64,000 nt of DNA from Acidobacteriota bacterium (GCA_013289765.1 JABCZI010000002.1:1-64000); one strand, 5' to 3'. Counted from the stretch's first letter, positions 1-7,556 are shown. The notes: generated by a model not told the origin, from the sequence alone. Made by a program: numbers and translations.

Positions 1-90
1 CTCGAGAGTGCGGATGGAAGCATGGCGACAGCGGCCACTCGGCGGGAGAACAAAACCTTGTTCAATGAAGCCAATGAAGAATCGACTTGA
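1..90 (+). CDS. possible C-terminal end of a gene cut by the window edge
   Basis: Frame 1 is open from the first base to a TGA at 88-90 and encodes about 29 residues ending in N-E-E-S-T. A hairpin follows at 99-117, as expected at a gene end, and the next gene points the other way. The piece is too short to assign a family, and it may be a chance open frame. Confidence 0.25.
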   Translation, partial: LESADGSMATAATRRENKTLFNEANEEST

Positions 91-98
91 CTCCGACC

Positions 99-117
99 GG
101 CCTTCTCATGGAAGGCC
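99..117. terminator. hairpin between convergent gene ends
   Basis: GGCCTTC (99-105) pairs with GAAGGCC (111-117) around a 5-nt loop. It sits 8 bp from the stop of the minus-strand cupin gene and 9 bp after the stop of the possible plus-strand partial gene. There is no T-run, so this is terminator-like only by position and stem. Confidence 0.35.
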
Positions 118-124
118 ATAGCGC

Positions 125-475
125 TCAGAACGTCTCACGATCAGCCCGATGGCCTCCGAATGCGTGGATCGTTCTGGTTCCAGCTGCAACCTCACCACTG
201 TGAGGCACACCGCGCGGGATGAAGTATTCCTCGCCTGCATTTACCGCAATCTGTCTTCCACGAATGACCAACGTGTAGCAGCCCTGCACAACTACCATGT
301 ATTCGTCGTAGTCATGAACGTGTTCCGCGGAGGTCGCGTTCTCACCGCAGGTCCAGAATGCCATTTGGCTTTCGTTTGCCCCGTCGAACACGTAACCCTC
401 AACCCCGGGCGTGGCTTGATTGGAGCGGGCGATCCTGTTGGCGGGATGCTTCATGAACTCAGGGAAGGCGTCCAT
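125..475 (-). CDS. small single-domain cupin protein
   Basis: A protein of about 116 residues with one cupin beta-barrel. Cupin motif 1 is visible as H-V-H, three residues, E, then Y-M-V-V-V-Q-G; motif 2 is G-E-E-Y-F-I-P-R-G-V-P-H. The two His, the Glu and the final His give the usual metal-binding set. The frame stays open upstream to 661, but that extension is low-quality sequence and overlaps a repeated segment, so the Met at 475 (M-D-A-F-P-E-F) is preferred; no strong ribosome site is visible. Single-domain cupins include sugar isomerases, dioxygenases and storage-like proteins. Nothing in the neighbourhood fixes the substrate, so only the fold is called. Confidence 0.7.
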   Translation of the reverse strand: MDAFPEFMKHPANRIARSNQATPGVEGYVFDGANESQMAFWTCGENATSAEHVHDYDEYMVVVQGCYTLVIRGRQIAVNAGEEYFIPRGVPHSGEVAAGTRTIHAFGGHRADRETF

Positions 476-622
476 GTCACAGCATGTTAACGCACTCCCG
501 CGGCTAACTGTTGTAACCACGCCTTTACGCTCATTGATGATCCCCCGACTCGCAGCGCCGTTTCGCGCCTTCCGTACGGCGAACTCAGCCGAACGAGCCA
601 CCGCCCCCTGATCACTACCCGT

Positions 623-739
623 GCTTTTCTGCATTTCCTGTGCACAATTCGCCAGCGGCATGTTCCCAATGCTCTTCTGAATCTTCCTCTGACCCGTCTA
701 ACCCGCACCGCTAACGCGCCTTGCTAAAGTTTGCGCTCG
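623..739. repeat. direct repeat, copy 1 (upstream of hydrolase gene)
   Basis: A 117-bp segment that recurs at 1794-1921. The copies differ at two bases and by an 11-bp insertion in copy 2, which looks like a local duplication of a GTGCA-containing stretch. The pair brackets the alpha/beta hydrolase gene exactly, one copy before and one after it. Confidence 0.9.
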
Positions 740-837
740 GCTCTCCCGCAAAGCGAAGCGAGCGGCCTCCTCAATCATCTCATTCACACTGGTGGAACCG
801 CGTCCGCCTCATAGCCGTACCCATAAATGTGTCCCCT

Positions 838-1782
838 ATGCGCCTCGCCAGATCCCCGTATCTTCTCCTATGCTTCGTCCTGTATCTGGGCTGTTGCCTG
901 GCAGCTGGGATTTTCGTGGCCAATGCGACCTTGCATCCAACTCGCCGCCCGCTAAGGCCGGAAGCAAACAACACCGTGCGAGAGATCGCCGGTCGCCTCG
1001 ATTCCGATCTCTCCGATGTTTCCATCCGCACACCAGACGGCGCAACATTGCGGGCTTGGACCATCCAGCCTCATCACGACAACGGCGACGCTGTAATTCT
1101 GCTCCACGGCCTCGCCGACAACCGCATTGGTATGATCGGATACGCGCAACTTCTCCTGGCCCGGGGATTCACAGTTCTGCTTCCCGACGCGCGCGCCCAC
1201 GGTTCCAGCGGCGGTGAACTCGCTACCTACGGCCTTCTCGAACGGAACGACATCCAGCAATGGTTCGATTTCCTTCTCGCACAAGATCACCCTCATTGCA
1301 TCTTCGGCTTCGGCGAATCCATGGGCGCAGCCGAGCTCTTGCAATCCCTCACTGTCGAGCCACGCTTCTGCGCAATTGCCGTCGAATCTTCGTTCTCCAG
1401 CCTTCGCGAGATCGCCTACGATCGCATGGGTCAACCTTTTCATCTCGGTCCTTGGCTTGGGCGCACTATTTTTCGTCCGGTTGTCGAATTTGCTTTTCTC
1501 TATGCACGCTGGAAGTACGGGCTCGACATGCAGCAAATCTCTCCAGAAGATGCAGTCGCCACGACTAGAGTCCCGGTCTTTCTGATCCACGGCCAGATCG
1601 ATAGCAACATCCCCCTCCGACACGCCCGACACATTCAAATCCGTAACCCTCGGATAACTCTCTGGGAGGTTCACAACGCGGATCACTGCGGCGCCATTAG
1701 CGCCTCCCCGGAAGAGTTCAGCCGTCGCGTGCTCTCTTGGTTCCATACGACGAACGTAACGGAACTGACCACCGGCCACTGA
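838..1782 (+). CDS. membrane-anchored alpha/beta hydrolase
   Basis: A protein of about 314 residues. After the Met at 838 comes one hydrophobic segment (residues about 6-30), probably a signal anchor, then an alpha/beta hydrolase fold. The oxyanion region is L-L-H-G-L-A-D; the nucleophile elbow is G-F-G-E-S-M-G with Ser near residue 161; the acid is the Asp in H-G-Q-I-D near 255; the catalytic His is in N-A-D-H-C near 283. This layout matches the BAAT/prolyl-oligopeptidase-like hydrolases that bacteria often annotate as 'alpha/beta fold hydrolase'. The frame is open back to a TTG at 721, but that start lies inside the direct repeat, so 838 is preferred. The substrate is unknown. Confidence 0.82.
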   Translation: MRLARSPYLLLCFVLYLGCCLAAGIFVANATLHPTRRPLRPEANNTVREIAGRLDSDLSDVSIRTPDGATLRAWTIQPHHDNGDAVILLHGLADNRIGMIGYAQLLLARGFTVLLPDARAHGSSGGELATYGLLERNDIQQWFDFLLAQDHPHCIFGFGESMGAAELLQSLTVEPRFCAIAVESSFSSLREIAYDRMGQPFHLGPWLGRTIFRPVVEFAFLYARWKYGLDMQQISPEDAVATTRVPVFLIHGQIDSNIPLRHARHIQIRNPRITLWEVHNADHCGAISASPEEFSRRVLSWFHTTNVTELTTGH

Positions 1783-1793
1783 CCACCGACCCC

Positions 1794-1921
1794 GCTTTTC
1801 TGCATTTCCTGTGCACCCTCTGTGCACAATTCGCCAGCGGCATGTTCGCAATGCTCTTCTGAATCTTCCTCTGACCCGTCTAACCCGCACCGCTAACGCG
1901 CCTTGCTAAGGTTTGCGCTCG
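1794..1921. repeat. direct repeat, copy 2 (downstream of hydrolase gene)
   Basis: A 128-bp partner of 623-739: 115 of 117 aligned bases agree, plus an 11-bp insertion. It begins 11 bp after the hydrolase stop codon. The repeat contains no clear open frame or hairpin of its own. Confidence 0.9.
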
Positions 1922-1991
1922 ACCGCGGAAGCCCTAATTATTCGAGAAGATCCCTGCACACCTTTTCCTCAATTGCACCAAAAATACTGAA

Positions 1992-2020
1992 TTGACCCCG
2001 TCCCATTTCGCCCGTACAGT
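1992..2020 (+). promoter_or_regulatory. candidate sigma70-type promoter
   Basis: TTGACC at 1992-1997 and TACAGT at 2015-2020 are separated by 17 bp. It would transcribe toward the genes at 2617 and 3685, leaving a leader of about 590 nt. The match is only moderate, and chance occurrence is possible. Confidence 0.3.
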
Positions 2021-2329
2021 CGCTGCACTCTCTACCCCCAAGCCATGCTGCAACATTCGTATCAAGGCACCGCTTTAGCGCTGCCACCGATGCCAAAATC
2101 AATCGCGCCTTCCAGGCGCTGCGCTCTCTCGCCCTTCCCCAAAAACAAACCCAAAACCCTACCTCGTCAGCCCCTCCCCCACAATTGTGAATGCACCATG
2201 AATTCCTCTTGTGGAAAACAAATCCACCACCCCCGCATCAAGCCCGTCATTGTTGAGGATACAACCTGTGGTGTTTCTCTCTTGACAGGCACCATAAGCG
2301 GGAGTAAGTTTGCATTCCCATAGGCCTTT

Positions 2330-2362
2330 TGAAACGGTCTCGCGGGAACGAGACAGGTTTCA
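2330..2362 (+). other. long hairpin in leader upstream of hypothetical gene/nrdJ
   Basis: TGAAAC-G-GTCTCG (2330-2342) pairs with CGAGAC-AG-GTTTCA (2349-2362) around a CGGGAA loop, giving about 12 base pairs with a small bulge. There is no T-run, so it is not a classical terminator. It could be a regulatory RNA structure for the downstream genes, but no known riboswitch signature was recognised. Confidence 0.4.
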
Positions 2363-2562
2363 TTCGGCACGCTAGTTAGGGAAAAACCGGCGGGATGGCG
2401 TCAGGCCAGAGGTGACCCGGCGCCCCTCTCGTAAACACAACAGAAACCCAGGGTTCCGCGCCCAGCTTCCGAATCCGGAAGCCGGGCCCCGGAAGCCGAT
2501 TTAAAAAGTGCGGTGTCCGTTCCCCGACCCCTCCCCCGGGTGAACAACAACTGAATAGCAAC

Positions 2563-2592
2563 CCGGCGTCCGGAAGCCGGCAACCGGAAGCC
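2563..2592. repeat. GC-rich mini-repeat (CCGGCGTCCGGAA type)
   Basis: A GC-rich run built from CCGGAAGCCGG-like words, just before the start region of the gene at 2617. It shares the 13-mer CCGGCGTCCGGAA and a similar following stretch with 6504-6533 inside nrdJ, so the same short element is found in a spacer and in a coding region. Confidence 0.6.
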
Positions 2593-2616
2593 CTGTTTTT
2601 CTTTGAGGAGTACAAG

Positions 2617-3324
2617 ATGGAAGCTTTAACCCGCATGGTCGTCGATTCTTTGGCCCGCCACGGCTTGGATCGTCCCATCGACCCCCGCCGCCTCCAATGG
2701 TCGCGCTGGTTCCGCTGCGAGTCTACCCACAGCCTCCTTGTCGTCCCCAGCAAGCCCGGCATCTTCGCCCTGGCCGAAGAGGTCATGGACTTGGGACTTA
2801 CCAAGACTCCGGCCACTATGACAGATCGGGAAGAGCACGACTTTAGCAGTGCCGAAACAGCCAAATCAGCACCGGCTTTAGCCGCCGAGGCCTCCGTCCG
2901 CCGGATGCTCGCCGTCGTCCAGTTCGCCGAAGACGATGACATGGCCTTCACTCTCGACCGCATGTTCACCCGCATCAACCCCATGCGAAACCGCCTCGCC
3001 TCCGGCCAATGCTGGCTTCGCTTCGTGGTTATCGATGACCAGGCCCAGCGCCGCAGCATCTGCGCCACCCTCAACCAGTGGATTGTGAACTCGGCCGAAA
3101 AAGCCACCAGCCTTCCTGCAGATTTTCAGTCGTCGCTGGAGATGGCCCCGGTCACGGCCCGTGTGGGTCGGACACTCCTGTCCGACTCCGCCAGCAGCAT
3201 TCCCAAAGCGGCCCAGGCTCCGCAGCAAGCCTCGAAACCAGATCCGATCCGGCTCGCCCCGACTCTGACTTCCGGAGCCGCCAAGAATCTCCACTGTTCT
3301 CAGCCTCTCCCCTCCGGCTTTTGA
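2617..3324 (+). CDS. conserved hypothetical protein preceding nrdJ
   Basis: A protein of 235 residues with no recognised catalytic domain. The start is well supported by TTTGAGGAG 5 nt before the ATG. The first ~165 residues are ordered-looking; the last ~65 are rich in Pro, Ala, Ser and Gln and look like a flexible tail. The order G-I-F-A-L, then A-V-V-Q-F, an Arg-rich turn and a C-terminal helix faintly recalls a degenerate GIY-YIG nuclease layout, but key residues are not convincing and this is only a guess. It is co-directional with nrdJ, separated from it by 360 bp of palindromic repeats. Codons are strongly C-ending, like the first part of nrdJ. Confidence 0.7.
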   Translation: MEALTRMVVDSLARHGLDRPIDPRRLQWSRWFRCESTHSLLVVPSKPGIFALAEEVMDLGLTKTPATMTDREEHDFSSAETAKSAPALAAEASVRRMLAVVQFAEDDDMAFTLDRMFTRINPMRNRLASGQCWLRFVVIDDQAQRRSICATLNQWIVNSAEKATSLPADFQSSLEMAPVTARVGRTLLSDSASSIPKAAQAPQQASKPDPIRLAPTLTSGAAKNLHCSQPLPSGF

Positions 3325-3376
3325 GGAGGACTCTAAAAGAGGCCGACTCAAACCGAGGCGCTTTACGAGGGTGGAG

Positions 3377-3524
3377 CAGGCCTTCAAGGCCTGCATAAAA
3401 GATTTGCACATTGAATAGGGCTTTAGCCCCGGAAATATTCAAGCCCCAAAGGGGCGTCATGTGAAAGCCCGGCACGGAAGTGCCGGGAAGCTGTCAGAAA
3501 ATGAAAATGAGTCCCGCAAGGGAC
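3377..3524. repeat. cluster of five short palindromes (REP-like)
   Basis: Five separate inverted repeats lie within 150 bp: 3377-3393 (CAGGCCTTCAAGGCCTG), 3418-3429 (GGGCTTTAGCCC), 3443-3455 (GCCCCAAAGGGGC), 3468-3487 (CCCGGCAC..GTGCCGGG) and 3511-3524 (GTCCCGCAAGGGAC). The rest of 3325-3684 holds no gene; the palindrome TTAGAATCTAA (3659-3669) lies just before the nrdJ start region. The arrangement resembles dispersed REP-type elements. Confidence 0.75.
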
Positions 3525-3684
3525 GGCATCCATTGCACCGGGGCCAAAGAAACGCTCTTTACAACGAAACTGCTGTACCCCGAATAGACCCCCATTTCGG
3601 GAACGGCCCCAATTCCCCGCCACCGCCGCCCCGGGACGCCGAATCGGGCCTATGTTGATTAGAATCTAATAAATGGAGAAAGCA

Positions 3685-6684
3685 ATGCCCGAACTCAAAA
3701 CCACTACCGTTGATTCCCAGGCGGCCGCCACCGCAAACCCTGTCACCGCCAACAACAAGAAGACGTCCCCCGGCCTCGCCTTCCGCCGCCTCTTTACCAA
3801 GCTCGGCGTCTCCCCCTACGACGAGCTCGAATGGGATCTCCGTCTCGCTCAGATCACTGATGCCAAAGGCAACGTGATCTTCGAACAAAAAGATGTCGAA
3901 GTCCCAAAAGACTGGTCCATGACCGCGACCAACATCGTCGCCTCAAAATATCTGCACGGTAAAGTTGGCACTCCCGACCGCGAGACTGGAGTCCGCCAGC
4001 TCGTCACCCGCGTTGCCGAAACCATTCGCAACTGGGGACTCGACCAGGGCTACTTCAAGACTCCCGAAGACGGAGCCACTTTCCACGACGAACTCGTCCA
4101 TATCCTCGTCCGTCAGTACGCGGCTTTCAATTCTCCCGTCTGGTTCAACGTCGGCTGCGATCGCATCGAGCCGAACTCAGACGCGCGCAACTGGCACTGG
4201 AATCCGCAAACCCAGCAAGTCGAATTCGGCGTCACCGGATACAAAACTCCGCAGTGCTCCGCCTGCTTCATCAACTCGGTAAAAGATTCGCTCGATTCGA
4301 TTCTCACTCTCGCGAAAACCGAAGGCATGCTCTTCAAATGGGGCAGCGGAACCGGAACCAATCTTTCTCCGCTGCGCTCGCAAACCGAAGGCCTGAGCGG
4401 CGGAGGCACCGCCAGCGGCCCCCTCAGCTTCATGAAAGGCTTCGACGCCTTCGCCGGAGTCATCAAGTCCGGCGGCAAAACACGCCGCGCCGCCAAGATG
4501 GTCATCCTCAACGTCGACCATCCCGACATCATCGACTTCATCGAGTGCAAACAGAAAGAAGAAGCCAAGGCCCACGCGCTCGTCGCGCAAGGCTACGACG
4601 GATCGCATCCCGATTCCGACGCCTATTCTTCCATCTTTTTCCAGAACGCCAACAACTCCGTCCGCGTCACCGACGACTTCATGTACGCCGTCGTCCGCGA
4701 CACCGATTTCTCCACCAAGTCAATTCGCGACGGCGCCGTCGTCACCACTTACAAAGCCAAAGAATTGATGCGGAAAATTTCCGAAGCCACCTGGCACTGC
4801 GGCGATCCCGGCATGCAATACGACACCACCGTCAATCGCTGGCACACTTCGAAAAATACCGCTCGCATCAACGCCAGCAATCCTTGCAGCGAATACATGT
4901 TCCTCGACGACTCCGCCTGCAACCTCGCCAGCCTCAATCTTTTGAAGTTCGCCCCCAACGGCACTTTCGACGTCGAAGCCTATCGTCACGCAGTAGATGT
5001 TCTCATCACCGCGCAGGAAATTCTCGTCGACAACGCGGGATATCCCACAGAAATGATCATGCGCAACTCGCATGACTATCGCCCGCTCGGATTAGGCTAC
5101 GCAAATCTCGGCGCATTATTAATGGCCGCCGGACTTCCCTACGACTCCGACGCCGGCCGCGACTATGCCGCCTGCGTCACCGCCATCATGTGCGGCGAAG
5201 CCTATCTGCAGAGTTCCCGCATCGCCGAACACTGCCCCCCACTAACTCCCGCAACCGACACCGTCGCGACTCGTCTCGGAGTCACCGAAGCCGCAAACAT
5301 GCCCGGCGGCGCCGCTCCCGGCTGGTACATTAACCGCGAACCCTTCCTCGACGTAATCCGCATGCACCGCGCGTCGGTGAATAACATAAATAAAGCAAAC
5401 GTCCCCACTCCCCTCTACGAATCCAGCAAACAATGCTGGGACGAAGCCCTCGCCCACGGCGAAAAGCACGGCTATCGCAACTCTCAAGTAACCGTCCTCG
5501 CCCCCACCGGCACCATCGGCTTCATGATGGACTGCGACACAACTGGTGTGGAGCCGGATTTGGCGCTGGTGAAGTACAAGAAGCTGGTTGGCGGAGGGAT
5601 GATCAAAATCGTCAATCAGACGGTGCCAACGGCGCTGTTTAAGCTTGGGTACGATCACGATCAGACCAATGCGATTGTCAGTTACATCGATGCGACCGGA
5701 ACCATCGAAGGGGCGCCCGCGGTGAAGGACGAACATCTTGCGGTGTTTGATTGTTCGTTCAAGCCGGCGAAGGGGACGCGCTCGATCGCTTACATGGGTC
5801 ACCTTCGCATGATGGCGGCGGCGCAGCCGTTCATCTCCGGAGCTATATCGAAGACCGTCAATCTTCCCGAGAACGCATCAGTGGAAGACATCATGGAAGC
5901 TTATCTTCAAGCCTGGAGGTTGGGACTGAAAGCTGTTGCCGTCTATCGCGATGGCTGCAAGAAATCTCAACCGCTCTCGGCTGCTGGAACGAAGACTGCA
6001 AATTCCAGCAAGGATGATGCGCGTCCCGGAGCGGCCGCGCCCCACGAGGAAGAAAATCTTAATGCGCCGCCTCGCGCTGTCCGTCACAAGCTGCAGGAAG
6101 AGCGGGCGTCGATCACGCACAAATTCAAAGTCGGCGATCACGAAGGCTATATCACCGTAGGACTCTATCCCAACGGCGATCCCGGAGAGCTGTTCGTAAC
6201 CATGGCAAAAGAGGGTTCGACGGTCAGCGGGTTAATGGACAGCTTTGCGCTGGCGGTTTCGATCGCGCTGCAACATGGAGTGCCATTGAAATTGTTCTGC
6301 GAAAAGTTTGCCCACACCCGCTTCGAACCCAGCGGCTGGAGCGGCAACGCCGACATCGGCTATGCCAAGTCGATCATGGACTACATTTTCCGCTGGCTCC
6401 AGTTGCGCTTCCTCACCGGGCAGCAGGGAATGCTGTTCGAGAATTTGCGGCTGCGCCCGGCGGGCGTCAGTTCGCAGCCGGCGGAGGATGCGGCGTCCGG
6501 CATCCGGCGTCCGGAAACTGGAAGCCGGGAACCGGGTAGCGGATCGGTTCACGCCGCCGACGCGCTGGCCGGCATCATCGACCTGGGCGACGCTCCCACG
6601 TGCAGCTTCTGCGGCAGCATCATGACGCGGAACGGTTCGTGCTATCGGTGCGGGAGTTGCGGAAGCACGAGCGGGTGCTCGTAG
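3685..6684 (+). CDS. nrdJ: vitamin B12-dependent ribonucleoside-diphosphate reductase (class II)
   Basis: An adenosylcobalamin-dependent ribonucleotide reductase of about 999 residues. It makes deoxyribonucleotides in the cytoplasm with or without oxygen. Visible landmarks are F-N-S-P-V-W-F-N-V-G (about 148-157), the substrate-site Cys pair region Q-C-S-A-C-F (about 190-195), the radical-Cys motif N-P-C-S-E-Y (Cys near 401), the A-P-T-G-T-I-G-F loop, and a C-terminal zinc-ribbon-like tail C-S-F-C...C-Y-R-C-G-S-C...G-C-S that should shuttle electrons from thioredoxin. ATG 3685 is chosen over 3673 because GGAG lies 6 nt upstream. Two oddities: codon style changes sharply near 5540, and the linker before the Cys tail carries a GC-rich mini-repeat (6504-6533). 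No oxygen-dependent NrdAB is in the window. Confidence 0.97.
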   Translation: MPELKTTTVDSQAAATANPVTANNKKTSPGLAFRRLFTKLGVSPYDELEWDLRLAQITDAKGNVIFEQKDVEVPKDWSMTATNIVASKYLHGKVGTPDRETGVRQLVTRVAETIRNWGLDQGYFKTPEDGATFHDELVHILVRQYAAFNSPVWFNVGCDRIEPNSDARNWHWNPQTQQVEFGVTGYKTPQCSACFINSVKDSLDSILTLAKTEGMLFKWGSGTGTNLSPLRSQTEGLSGGGTASGPLSFMKGFDAFAGVIKSGGKTRRAAKMVILNVDHPDIIDFIECKQKEEAKAHALVAQGYDGSHPDSDAYSSIFFQNANNSVRVTDDFMYAVVRDTDFSTKSIRDGAVVTTYKAKELMRKISEATWHCGDPGMQYDTTVNRWHTSKNTARINASNPCSEYMFLDDSACNLASLNLLKFAPNGTFDVEAYRHAVDVLITAQEILVDNAGYPTEMIMRNSHDYRPLGLGYANLGALLMAAGLPYDSDAGRDYAACVTAIMCGEAYLQSSRIAEHCPPLTPATDTVATRLGVTEAANMPGGAAPGWYINREPFLDVIRMHRASVNNINKANVPTPLYESSKQCWDEALAHGEKHGYRNSQVTVLAPTGTIGFMMDCDTTGVEPDLALVKYKKLVGGGMIKIVNQTVPTALFKLGYDHDQTNAIVSYIDATGTIEGAPAVKDEHLAVFDCSFKPAKGTRSIAYMGHLRMMAAAQPFISGAISKTVNLPENASVEDIMEAYLQAWRLGLKAVAVYRDGCKKSQPLSAAGTKTANSSKDDARPGAAAPHEEENLNAPPRAVRHKLQEERASITHKFKVGDHEGYITVGLYPNGDPGELFVTMAKEGSTVSGLMDSFALAVSIALQHGVPLKLFCEKFAHTRFEPSGWSGNADIGYAKSIMDYIFRWLQLRFLTGQQGMLFENLRLRPAGVSSQPAEDAASGIRRPETGSREPGSGSVHAADALAGIIDLGDAPTCSFCGSIMTRNGSCYRCGSCGSTSGCS
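6504..6533. repeat. GC-rich mini-repeat inside nrdJ linker
   Basis: It shares CCGGCGTCCGGAA with the intergenic copy at 2563-2592 and encodes part of the Gly/Pro/Arg-rich linker before the Cys-rich tail of NrdJ. Its in-frame position suggests an element tolerated in a flexible linker. Confidence 0.55.
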
Positions 6685-6710
6685 CGTGATTTTGATGACG
6701 GCGTAGAGGC

Positions 6711-6944
6711 ATGGAATTCAGGATCGTTGGCCGCATCGTCGATGTCGAAGTCATTGCGGCCGGCACCACCATCCGAAAGCGAAAGCGGCTGTGGAGGTTG
6801 TACGGTAAAGGGCGCTGGAGGAAACTCAAGGGAATTGCAACGGTTGAATTTCCTGATGGTACGATAGCGCATGCGGAAGTCCATTGGTACGAGGCCCACG
6901 GCATTGGCGCGAAGGACTACAAAATTAAGCGGCTCATCGATTGA
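6711..6944 (+). CDS. small conserved-looking hypothetical protein
   Basis: 77 residues, starting 26 bp after nrdJ. It is rich in Lys/Arg in the middle (R-K-R-K-R-L-W-R-L-Y-G-K-G-R-W-R-K) and ends with a compact beta-like segment containing H-W-Y-E-A-H-G-I-G. It reads as a small basic domain that could bind nucleic acid, but no family name is certain. The next gene starts 1 bp after its stop, so the two are probably co-transcribed, possibly with nrdJ. Confidence 0.6.
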   Translation: MEFRIVGRIVDVEVIAAGTTIRKRKRLWRLYGKGRWRKLKGIATVEFPDGTIAHAEVHWYEAHGIGAKDYKIKRLID

Positions 6945-6945
6945 T

Positions 6946-7173
6946 ATGAAGAGTGACATCCAGTTCGCCGTTTGCATTTCGAATAAGGGTTACGCCGCTT
7001 CTTTGGAGGTGCGAAAGATTTATCGTCTCATTCCAGATAAGGCGGGAGCGAAGCATGGCTTAGTCCGGGTAATTGACGAGATGGGTGAGGACTATTTGTT
7101 TCCGGAAGAGTACTTCATTCCTTTACGGCTGCCGCAAGCGGCGGAACGGGCCGTGCTCAGGGCCACCCCATAA
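6946..7173 (+). CDS. small conserved-looking hypothetical protein
   Basis: 75 residues, starting at the ATG next to the previous stop. The sequence has the look of a small SH3-like or beta-barrel protein: F-A-V-C-I-S-N-K-G-Y, then L-E-V-R-K-I-Y-R-L-I-P-D, then V-I-D-E-M-G-E-D-Y-L-F-P. Proteins of this type are widespread as uncharacterised short ORFs. Its stop codon TAA (7171-7173) shares its last base with the ATG of the NrdJ-tail microprotein, which indicates translational coupling. The frame is open further upstream to 6871, but that would overlap the preceding gene. Confidence 0.6.
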   Translation: MKSDIQFAVCISNKGYAASLEVRKIYRLIPDKAGAKHGLVRVIDEMGEDYLFPEEYFIPLRLPQAAERAVLRATP

Positions 7174-7277
7174 TGTCCGGTCGAGCTCTCGGTTGCGGCT
7201 ACTGCGGCAGGATCATGACGCGGAGTGGGTCGTGCTATCGGTGTAGGAGTTGCGGGAGCACGAGCGGGTGCAGCTAG
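7173..7277 (+). CDS. 34-residue stand-alone copy of the NrdJ Cys-rich tail
   Basis: A very short reading frame starting at TAATG (overlapping the preceding stop by one base) and ending TAG at 7275-7277. From residue 8 it reads C-G-Y-C-G-R-I-M-T-R-S-G-S-C-Y-R-C-R-S-C-G-S-T-S and ends G-C-S. This repeats the end of NrdJ with only a few changes and keeps all Cys positions. DNA identity to 6600-6680 is high, so it is a partial duplication of the nrdJ 3' end. It has acquired its own start and is still open, which suggests use as a small zinc ribbon or redox partner. It could instead be a young pseudogene fragment. Confidence 0.55.
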   Translation: MSGRALGCGYCGRIMTRSGSCYRCRSCGSTSGCS

Positions 7278-7317
7278 GTTTGTGCTTCCGATTTGGAAGG
7301 TATTCAGGGGAGTGCTT

Positions 7318-7521
7318 ATGGGTAAGTTATTCGTCGAGAGGAGGCCCGAGGAAGGCGATTACGCAATCCGAAGGCCGGGTGCTGAGCGAATCAGTGGTCA
7401 TGAGTCAACGCAGGCAGAGGCGATCGAAAGAGCTAGGGAGATCGACCCGAACGCAGCCGTTCTTGTAGAGCGCGTCCGCTATACCGACAGAGGCCATCCG
7501 GACAAGTGGCGTAGGCCCTAG
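7318..7521 (+). CDS. DUF2188-like small protein
   Basis: 67 residues from the ATG at 7318. The pattern of an N-terminal strand (Y-A-I-R-R-P-G), then S-G-H-E-S-T-Q-A-E-A-I-E-R-A-R-E-I and a C-terminal strand with D-R-G-H-P-D resembles DUF2188 proteins, whose function is not established. Part of a run of five very small co-directional genes after nrdJ. An upstream extension to 7225 would overlap the NrdJ-tail duplication and is not believed. Confidence 0.6.
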   Translation: MGKLFVERRPEEGDYAIRRPGAERISGHESTQAEAIERAREIDPNAAVLVERVRYTDRGHPDKWRRP

Positions 7522-7556
7522 CTAACTAACAGTCTGAAGAAAAGGATCACGATCCT

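Larger units (their letters stand above)
1922..2616. other. long non-coding stretch upstream of hypothetical gene and nrdJ
   Basis: No convincing gene is seen; the open frames here have no family features. It holds a candidate promoter (1992-2020), an inverted repeat GTGGA-N7-TCCAC at 2211-2227, a perfect TTGACA at 2282-2287 with only a weak -10, a 33-nt hairpin at 2330-2362, and a tail of repetitive CGGAAGCCGG-type sequence from about 2459 to 2600. This is the leader of the gene at 2617. Confidence 0.6.

Noticed and set aside
2045-2323. Possible 92-residue gene
   Set aside because: No ribosome site, no family features, Pro/Ser-rich composition as expected from non-coding C-rich DNA.
1922-3684. 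Cobalamin riboswitch upstream of nrdJ
   Set aside because: The conserved B12-box and other core strings were not found in either leader region; only unrelated hairpins are present.
5400-5700. Replication origin at the change of strand composition
   Set aside because: The change from C-rich to G-rich sequence is what an origin could give, but there is no dnaA, DnaA box cluster or AT-rich unwinding region, and it lies inside a gene.
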